Source of the DNA: an uncultured Lachnospira sp.
GTDB taxonomy: Bacteria; Bacillota; Clostridia; Lachnospirales; Lachnospiraceae
Assembly (NCBI GenBank): GCA_910587485.1
Contig: CAJUKN010000005.1
Coordinates: forward strand, 1 to 64,000
Length of the DNA: 64,000 bases
Direction of reading: 5' to 3'
The notes beneath the pieces were generated by a model. That model made no database searches. It worked only from the letters and a program-made list of their open reading frames with translations, and was not told where the DNA came from. The position numbers were made by a program, and so were the translations under genes. Numbering within the stretch: position 1 is the stretch's first letter; the number at the start of each line of letters is the position of its first letter. Positions 37,079 to 46,048 of the stretch are shown one piece after another.

Positions 37079-37399
37079 ATGGTTGTTGCATTTATTATAT
37101 GGAGTATTGTAGCATCAATTTTTGTAATGATTGGTGTTGTTAATTGGCGTTCAAAAACAGAAGTTGGATTTTTTACTGGGGTGGAACCGGGAAAAAAGAA
37201 AGATATTGTAGGATATAATCATGCCGTTGCAAAGATATGGTTTTTTTATGCAGCAATATTTGAAATTATAGGGATTCCTTTCCTTTTTATTCAACAAAAT
37301 TCTATGATGGCGGTTGTAGTGATGTTGTTAATTTTTGCATTAACGATTGGGATAATTGTTGTTTATATAAAAATTGATGCAAAATATAAAGCAGTGTGA
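37079..37399 (+). CDS. Small three-segment membrane protein
   Basis: A 106-residue protein with three hydrophobic stretches (residues 2-22, 57-77, 82-100) and a polar loop GVEPGKKKDIVGYNHAVAK. RBS GAGGTG. It resembles the DUF3784-like small membrane proteins common in Firmicutes, but I cannot name it firmly. Weak coupling to the flagellar genes by position only. Confidence 0.55.
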   Translation: MVVAFIIWSIVASIFVMIGVVNWRSKTEVGFFTGVEPGKKKDIVGYNHAVAKIWFFYAAIFEIIGIPFLFIQQNSMMAVVVMLLIFALTIGIIVVYIKIDAKYKAV

Positions 37400-37450
37400 A
37401 AAATTTTAATATAAGAATATGATTATATTAAAGTAATTTGATTATACACA

Positions 37451-37492
37451 TAAAAAAGACATATTATCAAAATAAGATGGTATGTCTTTTTT
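37451..37492. terminator. Bidirectional terminator
   Basis: AAAAAAGACATA pairs with TATGTCTTTTTT across a 17-base loop between two convergent genes. The A-run and T-run on either side let it work in both directions. Confidence 0.8.
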
Positions 37493-37518
37493 GTTGCATT
37501 TCTTGCTTGGAGGTTATC

Positions 37519-37770
37519 TTAATTTGTAGTGATTGATTTATAAGTGGTTAAAAATGATAATTTATTTATAAGCAATTGGATATAAAGATTATTCAAATGT
37601 AATTTTGCCATGCTTTTTTCAAATTCATTCACATATTTTTTCATAAGAACTTCTATTTCTCGGTTAGCAGACCGAGCATTATAATCAGCTGCAAAACGAA
37701 ATTTTTTTAATAATTTTTTATTCGTTCTCAATGTGAATTGTGATAAATCAGACTGCATATATCTATACAT
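37519..37770 (-). CDS. Ribbon-helix-helix (Arc-like) protein
   Basis: A protein of about 80 residues. FTLRTNKKLLKKFRFAADYN followed by ARSANREIEVLMKKYV is the Arc-family ribbon-helix-helix pattern (a short beta strand, then two helices with SANREIEVL). The start is uncertain (37782, 37770 or 37758) because no strong ribosome-binding site is present. The palindrome ATGACGTCAT lies about 35 bases upstream and could be its operator. No toxin partner is evident; the region upstream holds only a gene fragment. Confidence 0.7.
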   Translation of the reverse strand: MYRYMQSDLSQFTLRTNKKLLKKFRFAADYNARSANREIEVLMKKYVNEFEKSMAKLHLNNLYIQLLINKLSFLTTYKSITTN

Positions 37771-37804
37771 CCATAAATCCAACTGATCTTATTATACTGT
37801 CAAA

Positions 37805-37814
37805 ATGACGTCAT
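37805..37814. promoter_or_regulatory. Palindrome, candidate RHH operator
   Basis: ATGACGTCAT is a perfect 10-bp palindrome inside a wider interrupted repeat (CAAAAT ... ATTTTG, 37801-37838). It sits immediately upstream of the RHH gene, the usual place for autoregulation by such proteins. Confidence 0.45.
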
Positions 37815-37864
37815 ATTATAATAGTAAATGCTATTTTGATATCCCACTAATATATAATTAAAAA

Positions 37865-38071
37865 GCGCCCCCTTATTTATATGCAGAAAAATGTCAAGCA
37901 AAAGAAGATGAAAAATCAGATAAGCTAAATTTAAATAAAGAGCAAAGAAAACAAGTTAATAGATTGATTTCTGCTATTAATCAAAGCAGAATGGTATATG
38001 GTTCTGTTGCTTATCAATTAAGACTTCAAGATGGAATTAAACTTTCCAATGAATTAAGACAGATTATTTAA
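37865..38071 (+). pseudogene. Gene fragment (DUF6809-like tail)
   Basis: An open frame of 68 codons without a proper start codon. It reads YLYAEKCQAKEDEKSDKL, then LNKEQRKQVNRLISAINQ and VAYQLRLQDGIKLSNEL to a stop. The sequence is clearly protein-like (amphipathic helices) and resembles the small DUF6809-type proteins whose C-terminal helix has a GxRLG-like motif. The 5' part is missing. Confidence 0.35.
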
Positions 38072-38238
38072 GCGGTATCAATATATATTTTTAATGTCAA
38101 ATTGTAAAAAAATATTTTCTATATAAAACATTAATATTAGTCAAATAATATCAATGTCTTATATAGAATTTTTTATTTTTTAACAGATTTTATAATATTT
38201 GTGTTGTTACTATTTTTATTTTGCTATAGCAAAAATTT

Positions 38239-39597
38239 TTACAATCGCAATTTACGTCGTTTTTGTTTTTTTTCTTTTTTAATTCGTTTGATGATAACAA
38301 TAATATATAAAATCACAATAATGGATATTGAAATGGCAGTTAAAAACCATATATTAATGACAATACATTGCTTGGGGCTAGGAGCAGGTGCTGATTGACT
38401 TGGATTAATCAATGGCAAATTGCTGGAGGCTGCAATATTATCATCAGAAGAAAGTGTTATCTTTGTTGTTCCAACAATATTGTCACTACACATAAAGTTT
38501 AGCTGTGAAGTATATATACCATTTTCATTTGAGCTATTATAATTGTCATCAATGTCAATATAAATCTCCCCAATATTTTTGTTATTAGGAATGGTGAGTG
38601 TTGAGGCTTTTAAGTTAAAGTTTAAACCATAATTATTATAGATTCTTGATTGATAATAACTGTCACTTGTAAACAATGAATTAATAGTGCTGCTGGTTGT
38701 TGTAACTTTCTTAAAATTATTAAATCCCCAATCAAATAAAGCTCTAGTATCTTGAAAACGCTCATTTGCACCAGATTTAAAACATACACATATAAGGCGA
38801 ATGTCATTTTTTTCAGCAAATGTTACAAGTGTGTATCCCGCTTGGTCTGTAAATCCAGTCTTACCACCTTTACAATATTCATAGTAATATTCTCTGCCTT
38901 TTAGCATTAAATGACGATGTCGAATATTTCGTGGTGTTGCAGTCTTATTGGTTGCAGGAATCGTATATGTGGTTGTTGTTGAATCAATATTAACAAAAGT
39001 TGAATTATTATAACAGCCTCTTGCAATCATTGCCATATCGTAAGCTGTTGTATAGTGGTTTTCATCGTGTAAGCCACTGGCATTTGCAAAATGTGAGTTG
39101 ATAGCACCAAGTTCTTTGGCACGTTCATTCATTAGGTCTGTAAAGCTGGATAAAGAACCACTTACATGTTCTGCAAGACCATAGCCAATTTCGTTAGCAG
39201 AGTAGAGCAATAATCCATATAAAGCTTGTTCAACCGTATATTCTTCACCTGCTTTTGTTCCAAGACTGGCATCTTCATATGTCACTGAATTGGCGGCTGT
39301 TGATGAAAATGTTACAATTTCATCCATACTACAATTTTCTATTGCTAAAAGACCTGTAAGAATTTTGGTGGTACTGGCTGGATACAAACGTGTATGTGCT
39401 TCCTTTTGATATAGAATAGCTCCAGTATCTGCATCGATTAATATAGCACTTTGGGTTACAATTTCAGGAGCAACAGGCCAGTCATTATCGCTGTTGTTGT
39501 TTTCTTCTGCCATAGCGGTATCAGAAAAACAAAAAAATGTATTTATGATAATAAAGACCATTAAAAGAACAGATAAGTATCTATAAAATTGTTTCAT
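38239..39597 (-). CDS. D-alanyl-D-alanine carboxypeptidase (DacF/PBP5 family)
   Basis: A 452-residue serine DD-carboxypeptidase that trims peptidoglycan stem peptides. Signal peptide residues 8-30 (SVLLMVFIIINTFFCFSDTAMA). Catalytic motifs: SxxK in YPASTTKILTG, an SxN box as YSANE and KTG in KGGKTGFTDQAGY. The C-terminal part has a beta-rich domain and then a hydrophobic segment (IWFLTAISISIIVILYIIVI) followed by a strongly basic tail, a membrane anchor. The gene stands alone. The SAN in place of the usual SGN is a mild variation. Confidence 0.92.
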   Translation of the reverse strand: MKQFYRYLSVLLMVFIIINTFFCFSDTAMAEENNNSDNDWPVAPEIVTQSAILIDADTGAILYQKEAHTRLYPASTTKILTGLLAIENCSMDEIVTFSSTAANSVTYEDASLGTKAGEEYTVEQALYGLLLYSANEIGYGLAEHVSGSLSSFTDLMNERAKELGAINSHFANASGLHDENHYTTAYDMAMIARGCYNNSTFVNIDSTTTTYTIPATNKTATPRNIRHRHLMLKGREYYYEYCKGGKTGFTDQAGYTLVTFAEKNDIRLICVCFKSGANERFQDTRALFDWGFNNFKKVTTTSSTINSLFTSDSYYQSRIYNNYGLNFNLKASTLTIPNNKNIGEIYIDIDDNYNSSNENGIYTSQLNFMCSDNIVGTTKITLSSDDNIAASSNLPLINPSQSAPAPSPKQCIVINIWFLTAISISIIVILYIIVIIKRIKKEKKQKRRKLRL

Positions 39598-39852
39598 ACA
39601 TAAAATCCTTTCTATAAATTAATCAGAAATGAGAGATTTGCAAAACGAATGATTTTACTCAATATATAATAAAAAACTTGCGTTTTGCAATTATCCGCTT
39701 GACTAAATTTTTGTGGTATAAATCATATTGTAACTTATGTGTCCTATAATTGTAAAGAATATATTGCTTACAAATTGGCATCATGCTAAAATAACGTAGC
39801 AGTTTGGACATGTATTATATTGGTATGGCTAAACAGTTATAAGCAGGTGGTC

Positions 39853-39875
39853 AAGCGGATTATAAATATTCGTTT
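39853..39875. repeat. AGCRGAT-hairpin repeat (copy)
   Basis: AAGCGGAT (39853-39860) pairs with ATTCGTTT (39868-39875), using two G-U pairs, around the 7-base loop TATAAAT. Same layout as the hairpins at 24872 and 28167. A partial related sequence, GCAATTATCCGCTTGA, lies at about 39690-39705. Confidence 0.4.
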
Positions 39876-39918
39876 TGTTCATTATTGGTTAGAATAAAGT
39901 ATAGAAATGGAGAGTATT

Positions 39919-40557
39919 ATGCGATTGAGAAATGTTCCAAAAGCTAGAGAAGTGATGGTGACAAATGAATATGTTTTTACAGAACCAAATGGTATGTGTA
40001 ATACATGGTTTGAAGTGTTTGGTAATCAAAATCCAATACATATAGAGATAGGAATGGGGAAAGGAAAATTTATATCAACACTTGCTAATACAAATCCTAA
40101 TATTAATTATATAGGTATAGAAAAATATTCCAGTGTTTTGCTAAGAGCGGTAGAAAAGCAAAATGAGTTACAACTTTCAAATCTTCGCTTTATAAGAATG
40201 GATGCAGAAAATATATGTGAAGTCTTTGGTAAGTATGAAGTTGATAAGATATATTTGAATTTTTCAGACCCATGGCCAAAAGATAGACATGCCAAAAGAA
40301 GATTAACATCAAAGCAATATTTTAATCGATATAATATCATATTAAAACCAGATGGAAAAGTTGAATTTAAGACTGATAATACTGCGCTGTTTGATTTTTC
40401 TATTGAGCAGGTGAAAGAAGCAGGGTGGAAATTGCAAGCAAAAACAAGAGATTTGCATAATGATATAATTCTTTTAGAAGGAAATGTAATGACAGAGTAT
40501 GAGGAGCGATTTTCACTGCAAGGCAATCCAATATGTAAATTGATAGCTGTTCGTTAG
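39919..40557 (+). CDS. trmB: tRNA (guanine-N7-)-methyltransferase
   Basis: A 212-residue enzyme forming m7G46 in tRNA. ATG 39919 follows GGAGAG and gives MRLRNVPKAREVM, the normal N-terminus. SAM-binding motif IEIGMGKGKFI and the active-site segment NFSDPWPKDRHAKRRL are diagnostic. The C-terminal FKTDNTALFDFS and LLEGNVMTEYEERF complete the family pattern. Single gene, no operon partner. Confidence 0.95.
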   Translation: MRLRNVPKAREVMVTNEYVFTEPNGMCNTWFEVFGNQNPIHIEIGMGKGKFISTLANTNPNINYIGIEKYSSVLLRAVEKQNELQLSNLRFIRMDAENICEVFGKYEVDKIYLNFSDPWPKDRHAKRRLTSKQYFNRYNIILKPDGKVEFKTDNTALFDFSIEQVKEAGWKLQAKTRDLHNDIILLEGNVMTEYEERFSLQGNPICKLIAVR

Positions 40558-40731
40558 GTTAAAAAAAGCAATTATTGAAAACAATTGTTAAATTTTCCAT
40601 AAAAATAAATTATTGACAGTAATTTGCAGTGTTTGTGGCAAAAGAAAGATAAAAGCATATGATATAGTAATCACAATTTATGTCTGTATTTAGCGTGTTT
40701 TCTAAGGTTGAAAGACATAGAGGAGATTAGC

Positions 40732-40878
40732 ATGGGGAGACGTAAATCATGGAATTCAATATCATATGCTTGTTATAAAAATAAAAAAATAAATAAAAAA
40801 TTAATTGCTATAAAACGCAGTTGGGATGCGGTGGAAAAATTTATATGTGGTGATTGGAATCGTAAGGGGGGATGTTAA
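40732..40878 (+). CDS. Possible 48-residue basic protein
   Basis: ATG 40732 lies 5 bases after GAGGAGATTAG. The product starts MGRRKSWNSISYACYKNKK and ends ICGDWNRKGGC; it is strongly basic with three Cys. The last 38 bases overlap the end of the AI-2E-type gene on the other strand. I do not recognise it. The good ribosome-binding site and sensible composition argue for a real small gene. Confidence 0.35.
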   Translation: MGRRKSWNSISYACYKNKKINKKLIAIKRSWDAVEKFICGDWNRKGGC

Positions 40879-42052
40879 TATTTTTCTTTTTCAGTAAATG
40901 TTCCACAATAATATTGAGAATATAATTTAAAACAGCAACACATGGAACCCCAAGAAACATACCCAATACACCAAATAAGCTGCCTCCAACGGTGATGGAA
41001 AAAATAACCCATAAAGGTTTTAAACCTGTTTTATCACCCAAAATTTTAGGTCCAAGAAAAAGACCATCAAATTGCTGTATTACTAGAATTAAAATAATAA
41101 AAAACAAAGCTTTAATAGGGTTTGTAATTAATATAAACATAAAGCCAACAGCACCACCCAGATAAGGTCCAAAATATGGAATCATATTGGTGATACCAAC
41201 AATAACGCTGATAAGTACAGCATATGGGAAATTAAATATAATCATTGACACAAAACAAATAATACCAATTATCAGTGAATCAAGAGCTTTTCCAAATATA
41301 AAGCTTGTAAAAATACTGCCGCTTTCATGCACAATTTTTAGAGAAGAATCAACAACTTTTTTAGGAATGAACGCATACATTAATCGTTTAATCTGATAAA
41401 ATAAATTTTTATGGTCAGCTATCATATAGACAGAAATGATAATTGAAATTAAAAAACTGATAATGCCTTTTACAATTGCCATCGAAGTCATCACAATGGC
41501 TGGAATAATGTTGCTAAGTGCAGTAGTAGTATAGTTTAATATACTTGGCAAAGCCGATTGAATATAGTTGTTAATTTGGTCATAATCAAGGAATTTTGCC
41601 CAATCAGGGTGATTTTGTTCCAGTTCAATAATAAATTGTTGTGCGCTTTCAAACCATATAGGAAATTGAACAGAAATATCTGTAATACTTGTATAAATTT
41701 GGGGTGCAACAAATATAATAAGAATTGCAAAAGCACCAATAGCAATAATATAGGCAACTAAAATAGACAGCCATTTGGCAATTTTTTTTGATTTAATATG
41801 GCAAATCCCCATAAAACATTTGGCGTATAAAAATTTTACAAGTGGATACAATATAAATGCAATAAAAGCACCTACAAGAAATGGAGAGAGAATATGTATT
41901 ACTTTTCCCAAAAATGAAATTGTAGTGTCAAGATTGCCAATAAATTTGTATATAACAATCGTTCCAATAACAAATAGCAGTGCATATACAACAATTGTAA
42001 AATATTTGCTGTTCGGAGTGAAATGGTTTTTGTGTTCTGAATGATCTGACAT
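40841..42052 (-). CDS. AI-2E family transporter
   Basis: A 403-residue membrane protein of the AI-2E/PerM family. Start 42052 follows GGAGGTCGA. About eight segments are present, with the family features FLVGAFIAFILYPLVKFLY, IPYFGPYLGGAVGFMFIL-type sequence (in MIPYFGPYLGGAVGF) and QQFDGLFLGPKILGDKTGL. Members export small molecules or ions; the substrate cannot be told from sequence. Single gene. Confidence 0.9.
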   Translation of the reverse strand: MSDHSEHKNHFTPNSKYFTIVVYALLFVIGTIVIYKFIGNLDTTISFLGKVIHILSPFLVGAFIAFILYPLVKFLYAKCFMGICHIKSKKIAKWLSILVAYIIAIGAFAILIIFVAPQIYTSITDISVQFPIWFESAQQFIIELEQNHPDWAKFLDYDQINNYIQSALPSILNYTTTALSNIIPAIVMTSMAIVKGIISFLISIIISVYMIADHKNLFYQIKRLMYAFIPKKVVDSSLKIVHESGSIFTSFIFGKALDSLIIGIICFVSMIIFNFPYAVLISVIVGITNMIPYFGPYLGGAVGFMFILITNPIKALFFIILILVIQQFDGLFLGPKILGDKTGLKPLWVIFSITVGGSLFGVLGMFLGVPCVAVLNYILNIIVEHLLKKKNINIPPYDSNHHI

Positions 42053-42232
42053 GATTCGACCTCCAATATAAATTGATAAGGAGATTATAAATGCTTTTTT
42101 AATGAATAGCAATAAATTAATCCATATTGGATTAAATAAATGTATTTTATTATTTATTAAACTTGCAGATTGAACAAAAGTGGAAGATTTTTAAAGAAAA
42201 AATATGTTCTTAAATAAATACAAAAAAATAAC

Positions 42233-42261
42233 TTGCATTTTGTAAAATCATGGTATATAAT
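42233..42261 (+). promoter_or_regulatory. Sigma-A promoter of tRNA-Lys
   Basis: TTGCAT (42233-42238), a 17-base spacer and a perfect TATAAT (42256-42261) precede the tRNA gene by 40 bases. Confidence 0.8.
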
Positions 42262-42301
42262 GTCACTTGTGTTTAGCACTAGAAATTATTTTTATTAATA
42301 A

Positions 42302-42374
42302 GCGTCGCTAGCTCAGTTGGTAGAGCACCTGACTCTTAATCAGGGTGTCCAGGGTTCGAACCCCTGGCGACGCA
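42302..42374 (+). tRNA. tRNA-Lys (anticodon CUU)
   Basis: A 73-nt cloverleaf. Acceptor arm GCGTCGC/GCGACGC, D arm GCTC/GAGC with AGTTGGTA loop, anticodon arm CCTGA/TCAGG with loop CTCTTAA (anticodon CTT), T arm CAGGG/CCCTG with TTCGAAC. The CCA end is not encoded. Confidence 0.97.
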
Positions 42375-42536
42375 CTTGCAAAAGTCTTATGATTCAGACG
42401 TGGAGCTGGGTTGTAGGGCTTTTATTTTTATCCTTTTTGGAATTGTATTGCTGCCCCCCCCAAAAAAAAAAAATTATTTATAAGTATTCAGATAATATAG
42501 AGAGTTCTGAAAGGATACATAAATATAAATAATATT

Positions 42537-43451
42537 TTAGATAATCTCCAGTTTATTAAGCAATTGGTTAAATTCCATTGTAATTTCTAATAGCCCTTTT
42601 TTCTTATTTGCATAGATTTTACCACCTAAACTTTCTGTAAATTCTTTTGCAATAGCAAGTCCCAATCCTGTATTTCCTTTTGTCCTTGATATATCAATGG
42701 TATAAAATTCATCAAACATTTTATGAATATCTAAATCATTGTAATCTAATGAATTAATAAATGTTATTTTTATAGTGTCATTTGCAGTAATATTGATTTC
42801 TAAATCGCCAGTGCTGTGTTTGTAGGCATTTGCTATTAAATTATCAAATATTCGTACAAGTATTTCTTTATTTGAGTAGAGCATAATTTTGTTTTGATTA
42901 TAATTAAATAATATCTGCCTTTTGTGATTTTTGTAATCCTCATAATAGTTTATAATACAATTTTCTAAAATCGTATTAAGATTCATTTTTTCTAGTTCAG
43001 GGTCTTTATTATTTGATATAATTTTAGAAAACTCAAAAAACGAATTTATCAATTCTTCCAATCGTTTTAGGCGTTCCTCTATAATTTTTAATTCTTTTAT
43101 CTGTTCTTCTTTACTGATATTAGAATATAAAATCATATCAATATATCCAAGTGCTGATGTGAGAGGAGTCCTTAAATCGTGAGAGATATTAGTCATCATT
43201 TTCATTAATGATTTATTTTTGTTATTGTAATTGAGTTCAATATTTTTTGATTTTTTGATTAAATGATTTATTTTTATAATAATAGGAGCTACATTTTTTA
43301 AATTATATTCTGAATAAATTAGGTGATTACTGTTCATATTTATTAAATTATCCACTTGTTTTGACAATGATTTTAATTCCTTATTTAATAAGACAAGATA
43401 AGCAAGCAACCCTATTATAATAAAACTTAAAATAAAAATTAGTACAATCAT
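42537..43451 (-). CDS. Sensor histidine kinase
   Basis: A 304-residue kinase. The chosen start, 43451 (MIVLIFILSF), begins a single membrane segment. There is little extracellular sequence, so this is an intramembrane-sensing type. HisKA box NISHDLRTPLTSALGYIDM, N-box FDNLIANAYKHS and G-box TGLGLAIAKEF are intact. It sits after the ABC permease gene on the same strand. The response regulator at 46383-47057 is the likely partner, although four genes lie between. Such kinases normally control the adjacent ABC transporter. Confidence 0.85.
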   Translation of the reverse strand: MIVLIFILSFIIIGLLAYLVLLNKELKSLSKQVDNLINMNSNHLIYSEYNLKNVAPIIIKINHLIKKSKNIELNYNNKNKSLMKMMTNISHDLRTPLTSALGYIDMILYSNISKEEQIKELKIIEERLKRLEELINSFFEFSKIISNNKDPELEKMNLNTILENCIINYYEDYKNHKRQILFNYNQNKIMLYSNKEILVRIFDNLIANAYKHSTGDLEINITANDTIKITFINSLDYNDLDIHKMFDEFYTIDISRTKGNTGLGLAIAKEFTESLGGKIYANKKKGLLEITMEFNQLLNKLEII

Positions 43452-43495
43452 ATTTATGGTTTTCTCCTTGTGATTTTTTAACCTTCTCAAGAAGT

Positions 43496-43516
43496 CTCCC
43501 GCTTTTTAAGCGGGAG
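43496..43516. repeat. Perfect hairpin between kinase and permease genes
   Basis: CTCCCGCTT (43496-43504) pairs with AAGCGGGAG (43508-43516), a 9-bp GC-rich stem with a 3-base loop. It could attenuate transcription between the permease and kinase genes. It also has the look of an IS200/IS605 end hairpin; no transposase is present. Confidence 0.4.
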
Positions 43517-43592
43517 TTCAACTTGCTTGTTTTGACAGAGTTCAAGTTTCTATGAAAAATTAGAAAATTGCATTATTAGATACAGTCAAATT

Positions 43593-44426
43593 TTATTTAA
43601 TTTCACACTTTTTAAATATGTTATAACCAATTATATTAAATACAACAATATATGCAATTCCAAGCACTGCACAGATAATAATATATTTATTGGTAGGAAA
43701 ATCAGCCAGTTTTGATAAGGCAGATTGAAATTCATAGTCATAGAACCCATTTAGGTTTATTTTAAATAAATTGGTAATGCCTATTATCAATGTTTGTAAT
43801 AGTATGATAAAGGATATAGAGACCGTATTAAACAGTGCTGTTTTTTGCAGTACGAACGCAAAACATACAAGTAAGCTGATTATGCCATATAATAGAGGAA
43901 GCTGCAATAAAGTTATTTTTACTGTTTCCATAAATGGCATAGAAAAGTTATCTCCATTTATAATTAAATTTAAAAAATAGGAAAAGTAATTATTAAATAA
44001 TACAAACAGAGTTCCTAAAAATGCTATTAATACCAATTTAGAAAAGTAATATTGTTTTCTTGTTATTGCTGAGGACAGCGTATTTTTAATGGATTTATTA
44101 GAAAAATCTGTTGACAGTGAAATAACAACAATAACAATAAACAAATAGTATAGATTGCCATTTTGACCGATTATTTGTCGGTCGAGTTCAAAAGAACCAT
44201 GACTTTTTATAATATTTCGATATTCTATTAAGTTGTTTGCTTCATTTAAAGCAATTGTGCTTTCTTTATCAAAAGAGGTTAATTTAGAACCCGTTGACAC
44301 ACCAATATAACCAGATGACATACCTACACAACTAACAATACCAATAATAATAACAATAGCTAATGTAATATAAATTGCTTTTCCTTTAAATATTCGATAT
44401 AAATCGGACTTTATTAGATTTATCAT
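43593..44426 (-). CDS. ABC-2 type permease
   Basis: A 277-residue membrane protein with six segments and an extracellular loop of about 50 residues after the first. The N-terminus MINLIKSDLYRIFKGKAIYI is typical of BcrB-like ABC-2 permeases. It would pair with the ATPase encoded 104 bases upstream, exporting or giving immunity to a peptide antibiotic. Same strand as the kinase and regulator. Confidence 0.8.
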   Translation of the reverse strand: MINLIKSDLYRIFKGKAIYITLAIVIIIGIVSCVGMSSGYIGVSTGSKLTSFDKESTIALNEANNLIEYRNIIKSHGSFELDRQIIGQNGNLYYLFIVIVVISLSTDFSNKSIKNTLSSAITRKQYYFSKLVLIAFLGTLFVLFNNYFSYFLNLIINGDNFSMPFMETVKITLLQLPLLYGIISLLVCFAFVLQKTALFNTVSISFIILLQTLIIGITNLFKINLNGFYDYEFQSALSKLADFPTNKYIIICAVLGIAYIVVFNIIGYNIFKKCEIK

Positions 44427-44530
44427 AAAAATAACCTTGCCTTTCCATAACCTGCAAATTTAATGAACAGTAAACGGTTCTGTGCAGGCATAAATATAAA
44501 ATAATTTATTTTTGAAACAAATTTTGTTAA

Positions 44531-45445
44531 TTAGTTTTGTGAGCTAATTAATGATTTAAAGTAATCTTCCAGTGATATTCCAGTCTCTTGAATTTGTTTT
44601 ATGTTGACATCATTTTTTACAAGAACTTTATTTATTTTTTGGCTTTGTTCTAAATAGTCATAAAGCCTGATTTCTTCATTATTTACAACTTGGTAGTTTG
44701 TTGTATTTAATTCTTTTTCCAAGATAACCGTTGCCTTTTTAGTATCATCGGTCTTAATAACAATACATTTAGAACATTCTGTGTCCAATTCTTCTTTTGT
44801 GAGTTCTTTTATGACATGACCTTGTTCTAGTATGCAAAATCTAGTGGCAAGCAAATATAATTCAGATAAAATATGGCTAGATATTAAGATAGTAATGTTT
44901 TTTTCTTCATTTAATCGTTTAAACGTATCCCTTAAATCGCTGATTCCAATAGGGTCAAGACCATTAATAGGTTCATCTAATATGATAAAATCAGGATTGT
45001 CTAGTATAGCAAAAGCAATGCCTAGCCGTTGCTTCATACCAAGTGAGAAGTTTTTAAATTTCTTGTTTTTAGTGTCTTCAAGACCGACTAATTTTAAGGA
45101 TTGTATAATTTGGTTATTATCTGTAATACCTTTTTGAATAGCATAATATTTTAAATTATCATAGGCACTCAGATTAGAAAAAAAGGCAGGGTTTTCAATT
45201 AAACATCCAATTCTTCGTTTCGTTTGTGTTAAATCATTATCCTTATGGTTAAACAATTCAAATTCGCCATTGGTTTTATTGGTAAGTGTGGTAATAATTT
45301 TCATTAAAGTCGTTTTTCCTGCGCCATTTCTGCCAATTAATCCATAAATATCACCTTTATTTATCTGTATATTTACTTGGTTAATGGCAGTAAAGTTTTT
45401 GTAACTTTTGCTTAGGTTATTGGTTTTTAAAATAATTTCATTCAC
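44531..45445 (-). CDS. ABC transporter ATPase (BcrA-like)
   Basis: A 304-residue ATPase starting at GTG 45445 after GGAGGAATAAAT. Walker A GRNGAGKTTLMK, signature FSLGMKQRLGIAF, Walker B FIILDEPINGLDP and H-loop LISSHIL. The C-terminal 80 residues are the extension seen in BcrA and lantibiotic-immunity ATPases. It works with the ABC-2 permease downstream. Confidence 0.9.
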   Translation of the reverse strand: MNEIILKTNNLSKSYKNFTAINQVNIQINKGDIYGLIGRNGAGKTTLMKIITTLTNKTNGEFELFNHKDNDLTQTKRRIGCLIENPAFFSNLSAYDNLKYYAIQKGITDNNQIIQSLKLVGLEDTKNKKFKNFSLGMKQRLGIAFAILDNPDFIILDEPINGLDPIGISDLRDTFKRLNEEKNITILISSHILSELYLLATRFCILEQGHVIKELTKEELDTECSKCIVIKTDDTKKATVILEKELNTTNYQVVNNEEIRLYDYLEQSQKINKVLVKNDVNIKQIQETGISLEDYFKSLISSQN

Positions 45446-45606
45446 ATTTATTCCTCCATTGTGTCTTTGTTTGTCTTAGTATACAAAAAAAGTGTTAAGA
45501 AACTCTTAACACAATTCTTAAAGAAGTCTTAAATTTTATCTTGAATCTTCAAGAAAGCTGGTATCTCTTTATAATTAGAATTTTTTAAAAATTTTATGAA
45601 TATGTA

Positions 45607-45742
45607 TTGACAAATATATCTTAATTATAGTAATATAAAACAAAAGTTAGATAATACTAACTTACATCGGAATAAACCTTGTTAAATGCAATCGCCTTGA
45701 AAAAGGCATTTATTTTCACCTGATAGTTAGTTTTAGCTAACT
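45607..45742 (+). promoter_or_regulatory. Promoter with two GTTAG-N6-CTAAC operators upstream of DUF2325
   Basis: TTGACA (45607-45612), an 18-base spacer and TAATAT (45631-45636) form the promoter. The inverted repeat AAGTTAG-N6-CTAACTT (45644-45663) covers the expected transcription start. A second copy, AGTTAG-N6-CTAACT (45725-45742), lies 24 bases before the ribosome-binding site. Their identical geometry suggests a repressor, possibly metal-responsive given that such DUF2325/DUF3793 genes often sit near iron-uptake genes (inference). Confidence 0.6.
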
Positions 45743-45760
45743 AATAAGAAAGGATTTTAT

Positions 45761-46039
45761 ATGAGTGTAGTAATAGTAGGCGGAAATGAATGTATGGTTC
45801 GCCAATATAAAGACTTGTGTGGAGAGTACAAATGTAAAGCTAAGGTGTACATGAAAATGAACAGCGAGATGAAAAATATGGGAACACCAGATTTGATAGT
45901 ACTCTTTACAAACACAGTATCACATAAAATGATTCGCTGTGCATTAAATGAGGCAAAAGGACAAAATGTTAAAATCGCCCGTTCACACAGCAGTTCTATA
46001 GCGGCATTGAAAATGATTTTAGAAGAACATATTTTATAA
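45761..46039 (+). CDS. DUF2325 domain protein
   Basis: A 92-residue protein that fits DUF2325 well: MSVVIVGGNECMVRQYKDLC, then DLIVLFTNTVSHKMIRCALNEAK and ARSHSSSIAALKMIL. Function unknown; the fold suggests a small nucleotide- or ligand-binding Rossmann-like domain. RBS AAGGA. First gene of a two-gene unit placed head-on against the surrounding minus-strand ABC/two-component set. Confidence 0.85.
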   Translation: MSVVIVGGNECMVRQYKDLCGEYKCKAKVYMKMNSEMKNMGTPDLIVLFTNTVSHKMIRCALNEAKGQNVKIARSHSSSIAALKMILEEHIL

Positions 46040-46048
46040 GGAGGAGTT

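Noticed and set aside
42317..42532. An ORF starting inside the tRNA-Lys gene
   Set aside because: Its first 20 codons are the tRNA sequence itself and the rest runs through homopolymer C and A tracts; no ribosome-binding site.
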